Shown: positions 7,817 through 16,761 of the stretch, in pieces
Position numbering within the stretch: the first letter of the stretch is position 1
Layout of the letters: each line of letters opens with the position of its first letter
Assembly: GCA_025455395.1 (NCBI GenBank)
Contig: JALOMO010000038.1
Coordinates: forward strand, 1-34,955
Source of the DNA: Bacteroidales bacterium
GTDB lineage: Bacteria; Bacteroidota; Bacteroidia; Bacteroidales; VadinHA17
Length of the DNA: 34,955 bases
Direction of reading: 5' to 3'
Notes under the pieces: generated by a model
Databases searched by the model: none
Seen by the model: the letters and a program-made list of their open reading frames with translations, nothing else
Told to the model about the DNA's origin: nothing
Made by a program: the position numbers and the translations under genes

Positions 7817-8934
7817 AGAGGTTCATGGCATTCGTAAGGAAAGAGTTCCTTCATATCTTTCGCGACTACAGGACACTGATAATCCTGTTCGGGCTGCCGG
7901 CAGCCCAGATACTCATTTTCGGATATGCAGTGCGCACTGACCTCACCAACGCCTCGATAGCCGTTCTGGACAATGCTCATGATGAGGTCTCGTCAGAACT
8001 TATCATGAAGCTCGAAGCATCAGAATTCTTTACCCTCAGCCATAATATCAAATCATACAGCGAAATTGATGAGGTATTCAGGCAGGGAAAGATAAAGGCT
8101 GTAATTGTCTTCCCTGAAGAGCTGAGTGCCAGGCTGACCCGCGACGGAAACGTCACCGTAAGTATTATTGCTGACGGCTCCGAACCAAACACTGCCAGCC
8201 TGGTGACAGGTTATACCACCGCCATATTGAACGATTGGTCTGCTACCCTTACAAATAAAGTGACGGAGTCATTACCCGTCATTAATACTGAGGTAAAGAT
8301 GTACTTCAATCCTAATCTCGAAAGTCAGTTCATGTTTGTCCCCGGGGTTATCACCCTTATCCTGATTCTTGTCTGCGCCCTGATGACTTCCGTAACAATT
8401 GTTCGTGAGAAGGAGTTCGGAACAATGGAGGTATTGCTTGTATCTCCACTGAAGCCATGGCAGATAGTTATAGGCAAAGTAGCACCCTATTTCTTCCTGT
8501 CACTTGTTAACGTAATTGTGATACTGATCATGGCCTGGTTCGTCTTCGGCCTTCCTGTAATGGGCTCCATATCACTGCTGATGGCTGAATGTATGCTCTA
8601 CATATTGCTGGGGCTCGCCATTGGCATTCTGGTTTCAACATCCGTCCAGAAGATGGAGAATGCCATCTTCATCTCATTCCTCACCCTGATGTTGCCCAGT
8701 CTGCTGCTATCGGGATTCATTTTCCCGATAGAGAATATGCCGAAGGGCTACGACTATTTCAGCATGTTGCTACCCCCCAGGTGGTTCGTTGAGATAATAC
8801 GCTCAGTCATGATCAAGGGATCGGGCTTCAGTTTTGTCTGGAAGGAGACTCTGATACTTGTTCTGATGACAGTCTTCTTCATCGTCCTTAGCGCCAGGAA
8901 GTTCAAAGTAAGGTTAGGGGAGGGAGGCAAATGA
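7813..8934 (+). CDS. ABC-2 type permease 1 (YbhS/YbhR-like)
   Basis: 373 residues. One N-terminal membrane helix (TLIILFGLPAAQILIFGYAV) is followed by a large extracytoplasmic domain (about residues 38-170). Five more helices follow. The conserved cytoplasmic motif VREKEFGTMEVLLVSPLKPW lies between helices 2 and 3. This is the ABC2_membrane_3 / DrrB-like layout. It should form half of the transmembrane path for the exporter. It starts within the ATPase 2 stop (ATGA) and ends in the same type of overlap with permease 2. Confidence 0.93.
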   Translation: MKRFMAFVRKEFLHIFRDYRTLIILFGLPAAQILIFGYAVRTDLTNASIAVLDNAHDEVSSELIMKLEASEFFTLSHNIKSYSEIDEVFRQGKIKAVIVFPEELSARLTRDGNVTVSIIADGSEPNTASLVTGYTTAILNDWSATLTNKVTESLPVINTEVKMYFNPNLESQFMFVPGVITLILILVCALMTSVTIVREKEFGTMEVLLVSPLKPWQIVIGKVAPYFFLSLVNVIVILIMAWFVFGLPVMGSISLLMAECMLYILLGLAIGILVSTSVQKMENAIFISFLTLMLPSLLLSGFIFPIENMPKGYDYFSMLLPPRWFVEIIRSVMIKGSGFSFVWKETLILVLMTVFFIVLSARKFKVRLGEGGK

Positions 8935-10043
8935 GAAAGCTGCTCTTCCTTCTGAAAAAAGAGTTCAGGCAGATCCGCCGTAACCCGTTCATGGCCAGGG
9001 CCATAATCATGGTTCCGCTATTGCAGATGCTCATTCTTGTGCCGGCTATCACCTTTGAGATAAAGCGCGTTGACCTGGCTGTGACAGACAATGACCACAC
9101 TCCTGCCTCACGTGAACTTATTGCACGACTTACAGGATCGTCATTCTTCAGCGTCAGTGATACGCCACGGAGCTATGCGGAGGCTGAAGAGCTGCTCTTA
9201 GCGGGAGATGCAGAGATAGTACTTATTATTCCCGAAGGATTCTCAGCCGGCTTCAGGGGTGTTACAAGACCGCAACTCCAGGTTCTTGCCGATGCTGTAA
9301 ATGCAACAAACGCCCAGCTGGCATGGAGCTACCTCTCTTCTGTTGTGCGCGATTATAACAGGGATATTATCCTCAGCGGGGGCAATGCTCCGTCATCAGT
9401 GCCGGGAATAACAGCTTCTCCCCGCTTCTGGTATAACCCTACCCTCAATTATAAGTATTATATGCTTCCTGGAGTGCTGGTTATACTTATTACAGCGATA
9501 GGACTGCTTATGGCAGGTCTTAATCTCGTCAGAGAGAAGGAGATTGGCACTATCGAGCAGATCAATGTTACACCTGTCATGAAATGGCAGCTGATAGCCT
9601 CAAAAGTCATTCCCTTCTTCATCATAGGGCTCCTTGACCTTGCTCTTGGACTCATCGTGGGATGGATAGCATTCGATATTCCGTTTGAAGGAAGCCTGTT
9701 TCTCTTCTTCGGTTGTGCCGCTATCTTCCTTATTGCCGTTCTCGGACTGGCGCTGTTCTTCTCCACTATGGCATCAACACAGCAGCAGTTTCTCTTTGTC
9801 GCGTTCTTCTTTGTGATGATCTTTGTCCTTATGAGTGGCATCTTCACCCCGTCTGAGAGCATGCCGCAATGGGCACAGCAGTTCAACCATGTGAACCCCG
9901 TCGCTCATCTTATGAAGATTAACAGAATGGTGATGCTAAAAGGATCAGGCTTCGGTGATATAGCAGCCAGCATAGCCGCCCTCTCTCTTCTTGCCATCTC
10001 CTTCATCGCTCTTGCTATCACAGCCTATCGGAAAAGGGCATGA
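8931..10043 (+). CDS. ABC-2 type permease 2 (YbhR/YbhS-like)
   Basis: 370 residues with the same topology as permease 1: an N-terminal helix (AIIMVPLLQMLILVPAITF), a large external domain, the motif VREKEIGTIEQINVTPVMKW and five C-terminal helices. The two permeases are clearly paralogous and probably form a heterodimer. This is the last gene of the operon. The next gene lies on the opposite strand only four bases away, and I see no clear terminator hairpin between them. The transported compound cannot be deduced; relatives export drugs, cationic compounds or lipids. Confidence 0.93.
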   Translation: MRKLLFLLKKEFRQIRRNPFMARAIIMVPLLQMLILVPAITFEIKRVDLAVTDNDHTPASRELIARLTGSSFFSVSDTPRSYAEAEELLLAGDAEIVLIIPEGFSAGFRGVTRPQLQVLADAVNATNAQLAWSYLSSVVRDYNRDIILSGGNAPSSVPGITASPRFWYNPTLNYKYYMLPGVLVILITAIGLLMAGLNLVREKEIGTIEQINVTPVMKWQLIASKVIPFFIIGLLDLALGLIVGWIAFDIPFEGSLFLFFGCAAIFLIAVLGLALFFSTMASTQQQFLFVAFFFVMIFVLMSGIFTPSESMPQWAQQFNHVNPVAHLMKINRMVMLKGSGFGDIAASIAALSLLAISFIALAITAYRKRA

Positions 10044-10047
10044 AAGT

Positions 10048-10896
10048 TTAATAGCTGATGTCCGCCGTCACCGGCCAGTGGTCAGAGATGAAGACACCAT
10101 CCTTAATGATCTTCCAAGTGTGGTGTGAAAGGGTCTTCATCCCACTTCGGACGAAGATATAATCTATGCGACCATCACCCTGTACAGCCCTCCAGCCGTT
10201 AAAAGTGTAGCTCTCCCCTGCCGGTGGTGTCTCTGTAATAAGGTAGCTGTCAATTGCAAAATCACCCTCCATCATTCTCCTTATCGCCATGCTCTCAGGC
10301 AGTGCATTGAAGTCACCGGTAATGATAAAGTTGTTGCCGCCTGATAACTCCCTGACCTTGCCGAGCAACACACCAGAGCTCATTATCCTTGCTGAATCAC
10401 TTATATGATCAAAATGAGTATTGAAAAAAAGCAATGTATCTCTCTCCATTTTGTCATACAGTCTTACCCATGTGGCAATCCGTGTCAGAGCAGCACCCCA
10501 CCCAACTGACCCCGGCACATCAGGTGCAGCCGAGAGCCAGAAAGTCCCGCTGCCGAACTCGCTGAACCTGTCAGCAGAGTAGAATACCGGACAGGCCTCC
10601 CCCTTGCGCACTCCGTCATCACGCCCTGCCGCAACAGACCCGAATCCGGCAAGGGCAGAGTCAAGATACTCATACTGATGCCACAGAACCTCCTGCATCC
10701 CGAGAAGTTCAGGTTCCTGCTCTGTAATGAAACCGGCAACAATGGCTGCCCTGTTTGGCCATGCATTGATACTGTCACGCGGATTGTCAAACCTGATGTT
10801 TAAGGTCATCACCTCTATTCCGCGGTTCTTTTCTTCAACACATGAGATAAGCAGGAGTAGCCCGACAACAACTGCAAACTTAACCCTGTAAATCAT
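10048..10896 (-). CDS. Endonuclease/exonuclease/phosphatase (EEP) family lipoprotein
   Basis: 282 residues. The signal ends LLLLISC (lipid cysteine at residue 19), so the enzyme is exported and lipid-anchored. EEP motifs run in order: MTLNIRFDNPRD, GMQEVLWHQ (catalytic Glu), FFNTHFDH, ITGDFNALPES, RIDYIFV and ISDHWPVTADI (catalytic Asp-His). Secreted Bacteroidota members of this family are often annotated as endonuclease or sphingomyelinase-like; the substrate (nucleic acid, phospholipid or inositol phosphate) cannot be told from the motifs. It is monocistronic and converges on the efflux operon. Confidence 0.9.
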   Translation of the reverse strand: MIYRVKFAVVVGLLLLISCVEEKNRGIEVMTLNIRFDNPRDSINAWPNRAAIVAGFITEQEPELLGMQEVLWHQYEYLDSALAGFGSVAAGRDDGVRKGEACPVFYSADRFSEFGSGTFWLSAAPDVPGSVGWGAALTRIATWVRLYDKMERDTLLFFNTHFDHISDSARIMSSGVLLGKVRELSGGNNFIITGDFNALPESMAIRRMMEGDFAIDSYLITETPPAGESYTFNGWRAVQGDGRIDYIFVRSGMKTLSHHTWKIIKDGVFISDHWPVTADISY

Positions 10897-10930
10897 TATC
10901 CTTATTTTTAAAAAATGTAAAAACTATCAG

Positions 10931-10963
10931 TTGGAGAAGGTATTACAAAAATCAGTATATTTG
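10931..10963 (+). promoter_or_regulatory. Promoter upstream of the SAM riboswitch
   Basis: TATATTTG at 10956-10963 is a perfect TAnnTTTG -7 element. A TTG at 10931-10933 lies about 22 bases upstream, slightly long for the -33 element. The predicted start near 10970 leaves about 35 bases before the aptamer. Confidence 0.5.
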
Positions 10964-11002
10964 TCTCACTATCCATTCTTTTCGCAAGAGAAGTTTTGGT
11001 TT

Positions 11003-11110
11003 ATAGAGAAGAGGGGAGAGATTAGGCTCTGAGAACCTCTAGCAACCGCTGGGTGCAATACCCTGAAAGGTGCTAACACCTACCCTTGTGAGGGAATTAT
11101 GAATTGAGAT
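11003..11110 (+). promoter_or_regulatory. SAM-I (S-box) type riboswitch
   Basis: Between the promoter and the HcyBio gene lies an S-box-like aptamer. AGAGAAGAGGGGAGAGATTA opens P2. TAGGCTCTGAGAACCTCT follows and pairs back with it. The conserved GCAACC is at 11042-11047. A GGGT-N5-ACCC stem follows (P3), and the conserved AAGGTGCTAA (11067-11076) leads into a short AGGTG/CACCT stem. These are the hallmark blocks of the SAM-I family. SAM binding should lower expression of the downstream homocysteine genes. The outer P1 helix is not sharply defined by eye. Confidence 0.85.
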
Positions 11111-11200
11111 TTTTGCGAGCCCCTGTAAGCCCGACAAAGATTTTAACACAGTGAGAGATCACTGTATAGTGTTGTATATGCGTACTTTAATATATTTATT
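11111..11200 (+). promoter_or_regulatory. Leader after the riboswitch, possible expression platform
   Basis: 90 bases between the aptamer and the ATG. They hold a perfect 6-base-pair hairpin ACAGTG-AGAGAT-CACTGT (11148-11165) with no U-run after it, and a competing AACAC/GTGTT pairing that would overlap it. With no obvious intrinsic terminator, control at translation or by Rho is more likely, but this is inference. Confidence 0.4.
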
Positions 11201-12349
11201 ATGGCAAAAAAGAGAAGTGTAGAAGAGATCAATGAGAAGATCCGAAGCGGCAAAGCCGTGGTTCTGACAGCTGAACAGGTATCAGCGATGGGCAGAGAGA
11301 GCACCCCTGCTGAGGTTATGAGCAGGGTCGATGTCGTCACCACAGCTACATTTGGGCCTATGTGCTCGTCGGGCGTGTTTATCAACTTCGGTCACACCTC
11401 ACCGCCAATGCGAATGGAGAGACTCACCCTAAACAATGTCCCGGCCTGCGGTGGTGTGGCTGCCGTAGATGCTTATCTCGGTGCTACCGAGACAGCACTT
11501 CCGCATGATCAATATGGTGGTGCTCATGTCATTGAAGAGCTCATAGCAGGAAAGGATGTGCTCCTTCAGGCAACCGGCAAGGGTACCGACTGTTACCCGA
11601 GAACAGAGATAAAGACCCTGGTAAACAAGGATACTATAAACGAATTCATAATGTTTAATCCGCGAAATGCCTACCAGAACTACAACGTGGCAGTAAACAG
11701 CACAGGTAAGATAAAATATACTTACATGGGCACACTGCTCCCATCTCTAGGTAATGCGAACTTTTCCACCTCCGGCGAGCTCAGCCCTCTGCTGAATGAC
11801 CCCGAGCTCCGTACCATTGGTGTCGGCACGAGGATCTTCATGGGCGGCACCACAGGATACGTGGCATGGAATGGAACACAGTTCAATACCGGAAAGCCGG
11901 TCAACGAACACGGTGTGCCGGTAGGCAATGCTGCTACGCTGGCTCTCATCGGCGATGCAAAGCTGATGAACACCAGGTTCATCAGGGCAGCATATTTTGA
12001 GAAATACGGTGTCTCATTGTTCGTGGGTATCGGCATACCTGTACCCCTGCTCGATGAGGATATGGCCAGGAGGGTAATGATACGTAACAGCCAGATAGAG
12101 ACCAACATCATTGATTACGGCTCTGGCTATGAAGTGCTTGGTCGAACCGATTATCAGTCTCTTTTCTCCGGGGAAATATCCCTTAAGGGTAAAAAGATCC
12201 GCACGGCACCTCTCTCAAGTGTAAAAGTGGCACGCGAAATAGCTGAGTTGCTTCGTGAGGAGATAACCACCGGGCGCTTCTTTCTCACAGAGCCGGTGGC
12301 ACTCTTCCCAAAGACCACAGGGCTGAATAAGCTGGAAATAAGAATTTGA
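11201..12349 (+). CDS. Homocysteine biosynthesis protein (HcyBio / DUF39, COG1900)
   Basis: 382 residues of the HcyBio (DUF39) family. The hallmark blocks are TTATFGPMCSSGVFINFGH (48-65), the CGGVAAVDAYLGATE block (83-97) and GKGTDCYPR. Cysteines at 55, 83 and 131 are candidates for persulfide chemistry; in the methanogen homologue conserved cysteines are needed for activity (from memory of that work). Together with NIL-ferredoxin it is thought to turn aspartate semialdehyde directly into homocysteine using a sulfur carrier, bypassing homoserine activation. There is no C-terminal CBS pair, unlike the Methanosarcina protein. It is first in the riboswitch-controlled operon, and the next gene begins 17 bases after its stop. 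Confidence 0.9.
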   Translation: MAKKRSVEEINEKIRSGKAVVLTAEQVSAMGRESTPAEVMSRVDVVTTATFGPMCSSGVFINFGHTSPPMRMERLTLNNVPACGGVAAVDAYLGATETALPHDQYGGAHVIEELIAGKDVLLQATGKGTDCYPRTEIKTLVNKDTINEFIMFNPRNAYQNYNVAVNSTGKIKYTYMGTLLPSLGNANFSTSGELSPLLNDPELRTIGVGTRIFMGGTTGYVAWNGTQFNTGKPVNEHGVPVGNAATLALIGDAKLMNTRFIRAAYFEKYGVSLFVGIGIPVPLLDEDMARRVMIRNSQIETNIIDYGSGYEVLGRTDYQSLFSGEISLKGKKIRTAPLSSVKVAREIAELLREEITTGRFFLTEPVALFPKTTGLNKLEIRI

Positions 12350-12366
12350 CCTTAAACATATCCAAT

Positions 12367-12777
12367 ATGAAAAGCAGAAGATTTGTGCTGACGTTCCCAC
12401 CAGATGCAACGGGGGAACCAATAACATATAACCTGATCAAAAAATATGACATCATGGTCAACATCGTGAAGGCTGATGTCTCACCGGGTAAGATAGGGCA
12501 CCTTGTCATGGAGATGACAGCTCCGGTGAAGGTTCTTAAGGACGGAATGGAATATATCCGGAAGCAGAATGTGGAGTGCGATCCTATTGATAAGAAGATC
12601 AGCTATAAGGAGGATCTGTGCATTCACTGCGGAGCCTGCTCGGCAGTATGTTTCGCGGGGGCTCTGACGATGGAAAAACAGACTGCAGAGTTGTCCTTTG
12701 AGGCAGAGAAGTGTGTCATGTGCGAGCTCTGTCTGACCGCCTGTCCGTTGAAGCTCTTTTCAATAGACCTTGGGTAA
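12367..12777 (+). CDS. NIL domain plus 2[4Fe-4S] ferredoxin protein
   Basis: 136 residues from the ATG at 12367. The N-terminal NIL domain (residues 1-75) includes FVLTFPPDATGEPITYNLI and is followed by two ferredoxin motifs: CIHCGACSAVC (Cys85, 88, 91, 95) and CVMCELCLTACP (Cys116, 119, 122, 126). It is the partner of the HcyBio protein in the methanogen-type homocysteine pathway and probably supplies electrons or handles sulfur. A TTG at 12346 would extend it and overlap the HcyBio stop. I prefer the ATG because KSRRFVLTF is where the NIL domain begins in relatives. Its end overlaps the start of the UPF0280 gene. Confidence 0.9.
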   Translation: MKSRRFVLTFPPDATGEPITYNLIKKYDIMVNIVKADVSPGKIGHLVMEMTAPVKVLKDGMEYIRKQNVECDPIDKKISYKEDLCIHCGACSAVCFAGALTMEKQTAELSFEAEKCVMCELCLTACPLKLFSIDLG

Positions 12778-13528
12778 GAGCAAATCATACCAGCCGCGGC
12801 TCTACCGTGAAACCATGGGTAATGAACGGTGGAGAAGCTTCAGGTCTGCCTTCCTTGAGACTGATCTGTGGGTGGCTGTCGATTCTGCCAGTTACACAGG
12901 TGATACGGAGAGCTATGTCATGAGCCGGATACTGTATTACCGTGATATTCTTGAGAAACATATAGCATCACACCCTGAATTCATGGCCTCGCTCGTTCCG
13001 GTCATGGCGCCGGCCGGCGTGCACCCGCTCATCACATCAATGTCAGAGGCAGCGCAGGCAGCAGGCACCGGCCCTATGAGCGCCGTGGCCGGCGCCATGG
13101 CAGAATACATCTGCAATGACATCTCGGAAACATTAAGACCAAAGGAGATAATAATAGAAAACGGCGGTGATCTATACATGATACTGAACTCTCCGGCAAC
13201 AATCGCTGTCTATGCCGGTAACTCACCCCTGTCAGGGAAAATAGGACTGATAGTAAAGCCTGAAGACACCCCGCTATCAATATGCTGTTCCTCAGGCACT
13301 GTCGGCCATTCACTCAGCTTCGGCATCGCAGATGCTTGCATGATAGCCTGTCACAGCGGTGCACTGGCTGACGCTTATGCTACTGCCTGTTGCAATGCGG
13401 TCAGGAACATAGAGATGGTGCATGAGGTGACAGAGAAAGCCCTTAAGAGCAAAGAACTCCTTTCTGTTGTTATAATCGCTGGTGACAGGCTCGGAATAGG
13501 TGGCAGAATGGAAATAAAGGTTCTGTAA
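12770..13528 (+). CDS. UPF0280 family protein (ApbE-like fold, COG2122)
   Basis: 252 residues. The N-terminal family block (PRLYRETMGNERWRSFRSAF, then ETDLWVAVDS) lies partly before the first ATG (12815), so translation must begin earlier. The only fitting start is TTG at 12770, overlapping the ferredoxin-gene stop by eight bases and implying coupled translation. Later blocks are MAPAGVHPLITSM, AGAMAEYI, IIENGGDLYM and GHSLSFGIADA, all typical. In methanogens this family sits with the homocysteine genes and is linked to sulfur use. The ApbE-like fold suggests flavin or phosphate handling, but the reaction is unknown. It is the last gene of the SAM-regulated operon. Confidence 0.85.
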   Translation: MGKSKSYQPRLYRETMGNERWRSFRSAFLETDLWVAVDSASYTGDTESYVMSRILYYRDILEKHIASHPEFMASLVPVMAPAGVHPLITSMSEAAQAAGTGPMSAVAGAMAEYICNDISETLRPKEIIIENGGDLYMILNSPATIAVYAGNSPLSGKIGLIVKPEDTPLSICCSSGTVGHSLSFGIADACMIACHSGALADAYATACCNAVRNIEMVHEVTEKALKSKELLSVVIIAGDRLGIGGRMEIKVL

Positions 13529-13541
13529 TAACACTGCCAGC

Positions 13542-15110
13542 TCAGATTTTCTGAGGATAGCCGGTGATATTCCTTATCTGGCTGTAAAGGGGCTGCAGAT
13601 GCCTGTACATCCGTGAATACACCTTGCTGTATAATTCATTATATATTTCCACATTTCTGCTGTCAGGAAGAAACTCTTCCCCCTGGCGCGTCATAGCCGA
13701 TACAGCTGAATCATAGTCGCTGTAGAATTTCATCCCCACAGCTGCGTTAATTGCAGCACCGAGTGAAGAGGTCTCATAAATGTGAGGTTTGAAGGTCGCC
13801 ATATTGAATATATCGGCTGTGATCTGCATGGCCTGGTTACTCTGCGATCCTCCGCCTGAAACGATTATTTTCCTTACCCCTATGCCTGTCCTCTTCACCG
13901 TTCTCTCAAGACCCTCCCTCAGCGAGTATGCAAGTCCTTCAAGGATAGCCCTGTAAATGTGGGCTCTCGTGTGTACATCGCCAAAGCCGATGATGGCTCC
14001 CTTGGCTTCGGTTCCCGGAGTCTTCAGTCCCGGTGACCAGTAGGGTTGCAGAGTCAGCCCCATGGACCCGGCAGGAATGGTGCTGATCATCTCGTCAAAC
14101 AGCTCTTCAGGACTCCTGCCGGTCTTCTCTGCAATCTGTGTTTCCTTGAGACCAAACTCCTTCTTGAACCAGTTGATCATCCAGTAACCCCTGAAAATCA
14201 TTATTTCAGTGTTGTAATGATCAGGTATTGCACTCGGATAAGCCGGGAAAAACGGTATCACCTCAAAATACTTCCTGTGAGTCGTCTGTACCGTTGAGGT
14301 GGTACCGTAACTCAGGCATGCAACATCAGGCGAGATCACCCCTGAACCCAGAACCTCACATGCCTTGTCTGCTGCAGAGGCAATCAGCGGCAGGCCCTGA
14401 GGTATGCCCGATTTCTCCGAGGCATCCTTGCTTATATATCCTAGTATCCCGGCAGGCTTTACGAGCCGGGGCAGCTTCTCCCTCTCCACTGGGAACATTT
14501 TGAAGTTCATGTGGCTTTCTGAAGCCCACTCCTGCTTTTTGAAGTCAAATGGCACATATCCAACGGTACACCCGATCGAATCACTGAACTCACCCGTAAG
14601 CACAAAGGTCAGGTAACCGGAGAGCAACAGATATTTATCAGTCCTTTGCCATATTTCCGGAGTGTGCTGCATGATCCAGTTGCATTCGCCGTTCTTGACT
14701 GAATAGACAACTGATTCTCTCATGCCTACGACCCTCAGCGCCAGTTGCATCAGCTTTCCCGGGTATTTGCCAGGGGCCGTCTGTCTCTGGTCAAGCCATG
14801 AAATAGCAGGCCGGAGCGAATTGCCATCCTTGTCCAGGTTTACCAGAGTAGACCTCTGAGTGGTGATGGATACAGCCTTTATCCTCTCCCTCTCTGATCC
14901 GGCTTCACTGAAGAGCTTCCTCAGTGTCTCAAACATCCTGTCCCTGAAATATTCCGGGTGCTGCTCGGCCATACCCGGGCCGACAGAGAAATAGGGTTCT
15001 ATCTCTGTCCTGGCTAACCTTGTTATGTTTCCCGAAAGGTCAAAAATAACCGCCCTGACCGACTGAGTGCCGAAGTCTATTGACAGTATAAGCTCATCTG
15101 ATGTTTTCAT
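13542..15110 (-). CDS. FGGY family carbohydrate kinase
   Basis: 522 residues with both actin-like FGGY domains. The phosphate-binding start is LSIDFGTQSVRAVIFDLSG (9-27). The substrate-side block is AISWLDQRQTAPG. The C-terminal ATP signature IIVSGGGSQSNQAMQITADI is complete. Kinases of this family act on glycerol, xylulose, ribulose and similar polyols or ketoses; I cannot name the substrate. The gene overlaps the upstream flavoprotein gene by 17 bases and follows glpD, so a three-carbon or polyol substrate feeding dihydroxyacetone phosphate is a sensible guess. E. coli ygcE sits beside the AGPS-like ygcU in a comparable pair. It converges with UPF0280 with 13 bases between. Confidence 0.9.
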   Translation of the reverse strand: MKTSDELILSIDFGTQSVRAVIFDLSGNITRLARTEIEPYFSVGPGMAEQHPEYFRDRMFETLRKLFSEAGSERERIKAVSITTQRSTLVNLDKDGNSLRPAISWLDQRQTAPGKYPGKLMQLALRVVGMRESVVYSVKNGECNWIMQHTPEIWQRTDKYLLLSGYLTFVLTGEFSDSIGCTVGYVPFDFKKQEWASESHMNFKMFPVEREKLPRLVKPAGILGYISKDASEKSGIPQGLPLIASAADKACEVLGSGVISPDVACLSYGTTSTVQTTHRKYFEVIPFFPAYPSAIPDHYNTEIMIFRGYWMINWFKKEFGLKETQIAEKTGRSPEELFDEMISTIPAGSMGLTLQPYWSPGLKTPGTEAKGAIIGFGDVHTRAHIYRAILEGLAYSLREGLERTVKRTGIGVRKIIVSGGGSQSNQAMQITADIFNMATFKPHIYETSSLGAAINAAVGMKFYSDYDSAVSAMTRQGEEFLPDSRNVEIYNELYSKVYSRMYRHLQPLYSQIRNITGYPQKI

Positions 15111-16743
15111 TCTTTTCCTGTATTAGTCCGAGTGTGCCTCCCGGGTTCATAATATTCTGCGGATCGAAATGTCTCTTTATGGCATTGAATGCCTTCATGG
15201 AGTTCTCTCCGAGATGGCTCTCCATCCACGGTGCCAGAACCCTCCCCACACCATGATGATGCGAAAGTGACCCTCCGTTATTCACAATAGTATCAACCAG
15301 CCCACTGTGAAATGCAGAAAAGTCATCCTGTTCATTCCCCTTCTCCATGGGACTGAGAAAGGTGAAATAGAGGTTCGCCCCGTTTTCGTAAACATGTGAG
15401 ATATGTACCATAAATACTGTCTTCGGGCGTTTCTTTACATATGCACGCGCTGATGACCATACCTTCATCAGGCTCTCCCAGGTAACCGCAGTCTCAAGCG
15501 TGTCGGTCATGATACCAAGGTCCATCAGCGGATCACGTATGTAGGCACTCGAGTATCTCTGGTCAAGCCATTTCTTTACCGGGCTCTTGCCGATAAACAT
15601 ACCCCTGCCTTCGCGGGCTGTCTTCTTTATTTTTTTCAGAACAAAACGATTATAATCTGTTTCTCCTTCCACCGTCACGAACATGAGACATCTTTCTCCG
15701 GGCAGGAAGCCAATCCGCCTTAATACCTTATCTGACAAGCTGTTATCAAAGCCACCGGTTTGGAAGGCAATGTCCGTCTCTTCAGGGTCAGAGATCCTGA
15801 ACAGGTGTGGCTTCCCGTACTCGCTTTGCATTGCCTTCCTCATAACCTCAACCGCCTGTTCAAATGAGCGGAATATGAAGGCCGCAGAGACTCTGTTTGC
15901 AGGATTGTAATTGTGTATACTGAGGGTGATCTCGGTGATCACTCCCAGTGTCCCCTCTGACCCAATGAAGAGCCTGAACAGATCCCATCCCTGTGCCGTT
16001 CTCGGATAATCTTTTGTCTCGATGACACCTGCAGGAGTTACCACCCTGAGAGCAACAACCATATCCTCTATTTTGCCATAACCGGTCGATGCCTGCCCTG
16101 CCCCCCTGGCTGCAACCCATCCTCCAGCTGTGGAGTATTCAAATGACTGGGGGAAGTGCCCGCAGGTATAACCCTTGCTGTTCAGCTCTGCCTCAAGCGA
16201 CGGCCCTGAAATACCCGCCTGAACAGTCACAGTTTTATTGACGGTGCTTATCCTTAGTACCTTGTTCAGATGTTTTGTCAGGTCAAGTGCAATGCCTCCT
16301 GAAGGTGCTTTTAATGCCCCGGTAACTGAAGACTGCCCTCCGACAGGGATGACCGGGATATGTTCGCTGCTGCAGTAACTGATAATCTTCTCTATCTCTT
16401 CATTGCTCCCGGGTGCGACAACAGCATCAGGAGCAGAGTCAACCAGTCCGAGTCTCAGATCGAGGAGCTCACCGTAGAACTTCCCGCATGAGAAGCGGGC
16501 ACGCGAGTAGTCATCGGTGAGGATATCCTCATCACCAACTATCGACCTTATAAAATCAAGCTGCAGTGGCTTAAGTCCTGGTCTCCTGTCAATCCTGACC
16601 TGCTCTAGCCCGGGAAGATGCTTATCCTTGAAATCATCATCCTTATAGTCAAACTTTTCCTTTATCAGTTTAACCATCCGCGGGGCGATATTCTCTTCTC
16701 TTTTGTCACCCCATTTAAAAATATTCCTGTATGTTAAGTCCAT
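15094..16743 (-). CDS. FAD-binding oxidoreductase, alkyl-DHAP synthase (AGPS)-like
   Basis: 549 residues. An N-terminal FKWGD block and the ARFSCGKFYGELLDLR region resemble AGPS. The PCMH FAD domain follows (VIPVGGQSSVTGALKAPSGG, then FEYSTAGGWVAARGAGQAST and GSEGTLGVITEI). The C-terminal cap domain carries SLSHHHGVGR and FDPQNIMNPGGTLG. The histidine triplet matches the one needed in eukaryotic AGPS, which swaps the acyl chain of acyl-DHAP for a fatty alcohol to form ether lipids. Bacterial relatives also include plain hydroxy-acid or polyol-phosphate dehydrogenases, so ether-lipid synthesis is possible, not shown. It lies 18 bases after glpD and overlaps the kinase gene. Confidence 0.88.
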   Translation of the reverse strand: MDLTYRNIFKWGDKREENIAPRMVKLIKEKFDYKDDDFKDKHLPGLEQVRIDRRPGLKPLQLDFIRSIVGDEDILTDDYSRARFSCGKFYGELLDLRLGLVDSAPDAVVAPGSNEEIEKIISYCSSEHIPVIPVGGQSSVTGALKAPSGGIALDLTKHLNKVLRISTVNKTVTVQAGISGPSLEAELNSKGYTCGHFPQSFEYSTAGGWVAARGAGQASTGYGKIEDMVVALRVVTPAGVIETKDYPRTAQGWDLFRLFIGSEGTLGVITEITLSIHNYNPANRVSAAFIFRSFEQAVEVMRKAMQSEYGKPHLFRISDPEETDIAFQTGGFDNSLSDKVLRRIGFLPGERCLMFVTVEGETDYNRFVLKKIKKTAREGRGMFIGKSPVKKWLDQRYSSAYIRDPLMDLGIMTDTLETAVTWESLMKVWSSARAYVKKRPKTVFMVHISHVYENGANLYFTFLSPMEKGNEQDDFSAFHSGLVDTIVNNGGSLSHHHGVGRVLAPWMESHLGENSMKAFNAIKRHFDPQNIMNPGGTLGLIQEKNENIR

Positions 16744-16761
16744 TATCCGGGAGGTTGATTA

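Noticed and set aside
12346-12366. TTG start extending the NIL-ferredoxin gene
   Set aside because: The NIL domain begins at the ATG at 12367, and the extra residues (MTLNISN) show no family similarity.
13531-13555. Short CTCAG-ATTTT-CTGAG hairpin between UPF0280 and the kinase gene
   Set aside because: Only five base pairs with no T-run, and partly inside the kinase gene; not enough for a terminator call.
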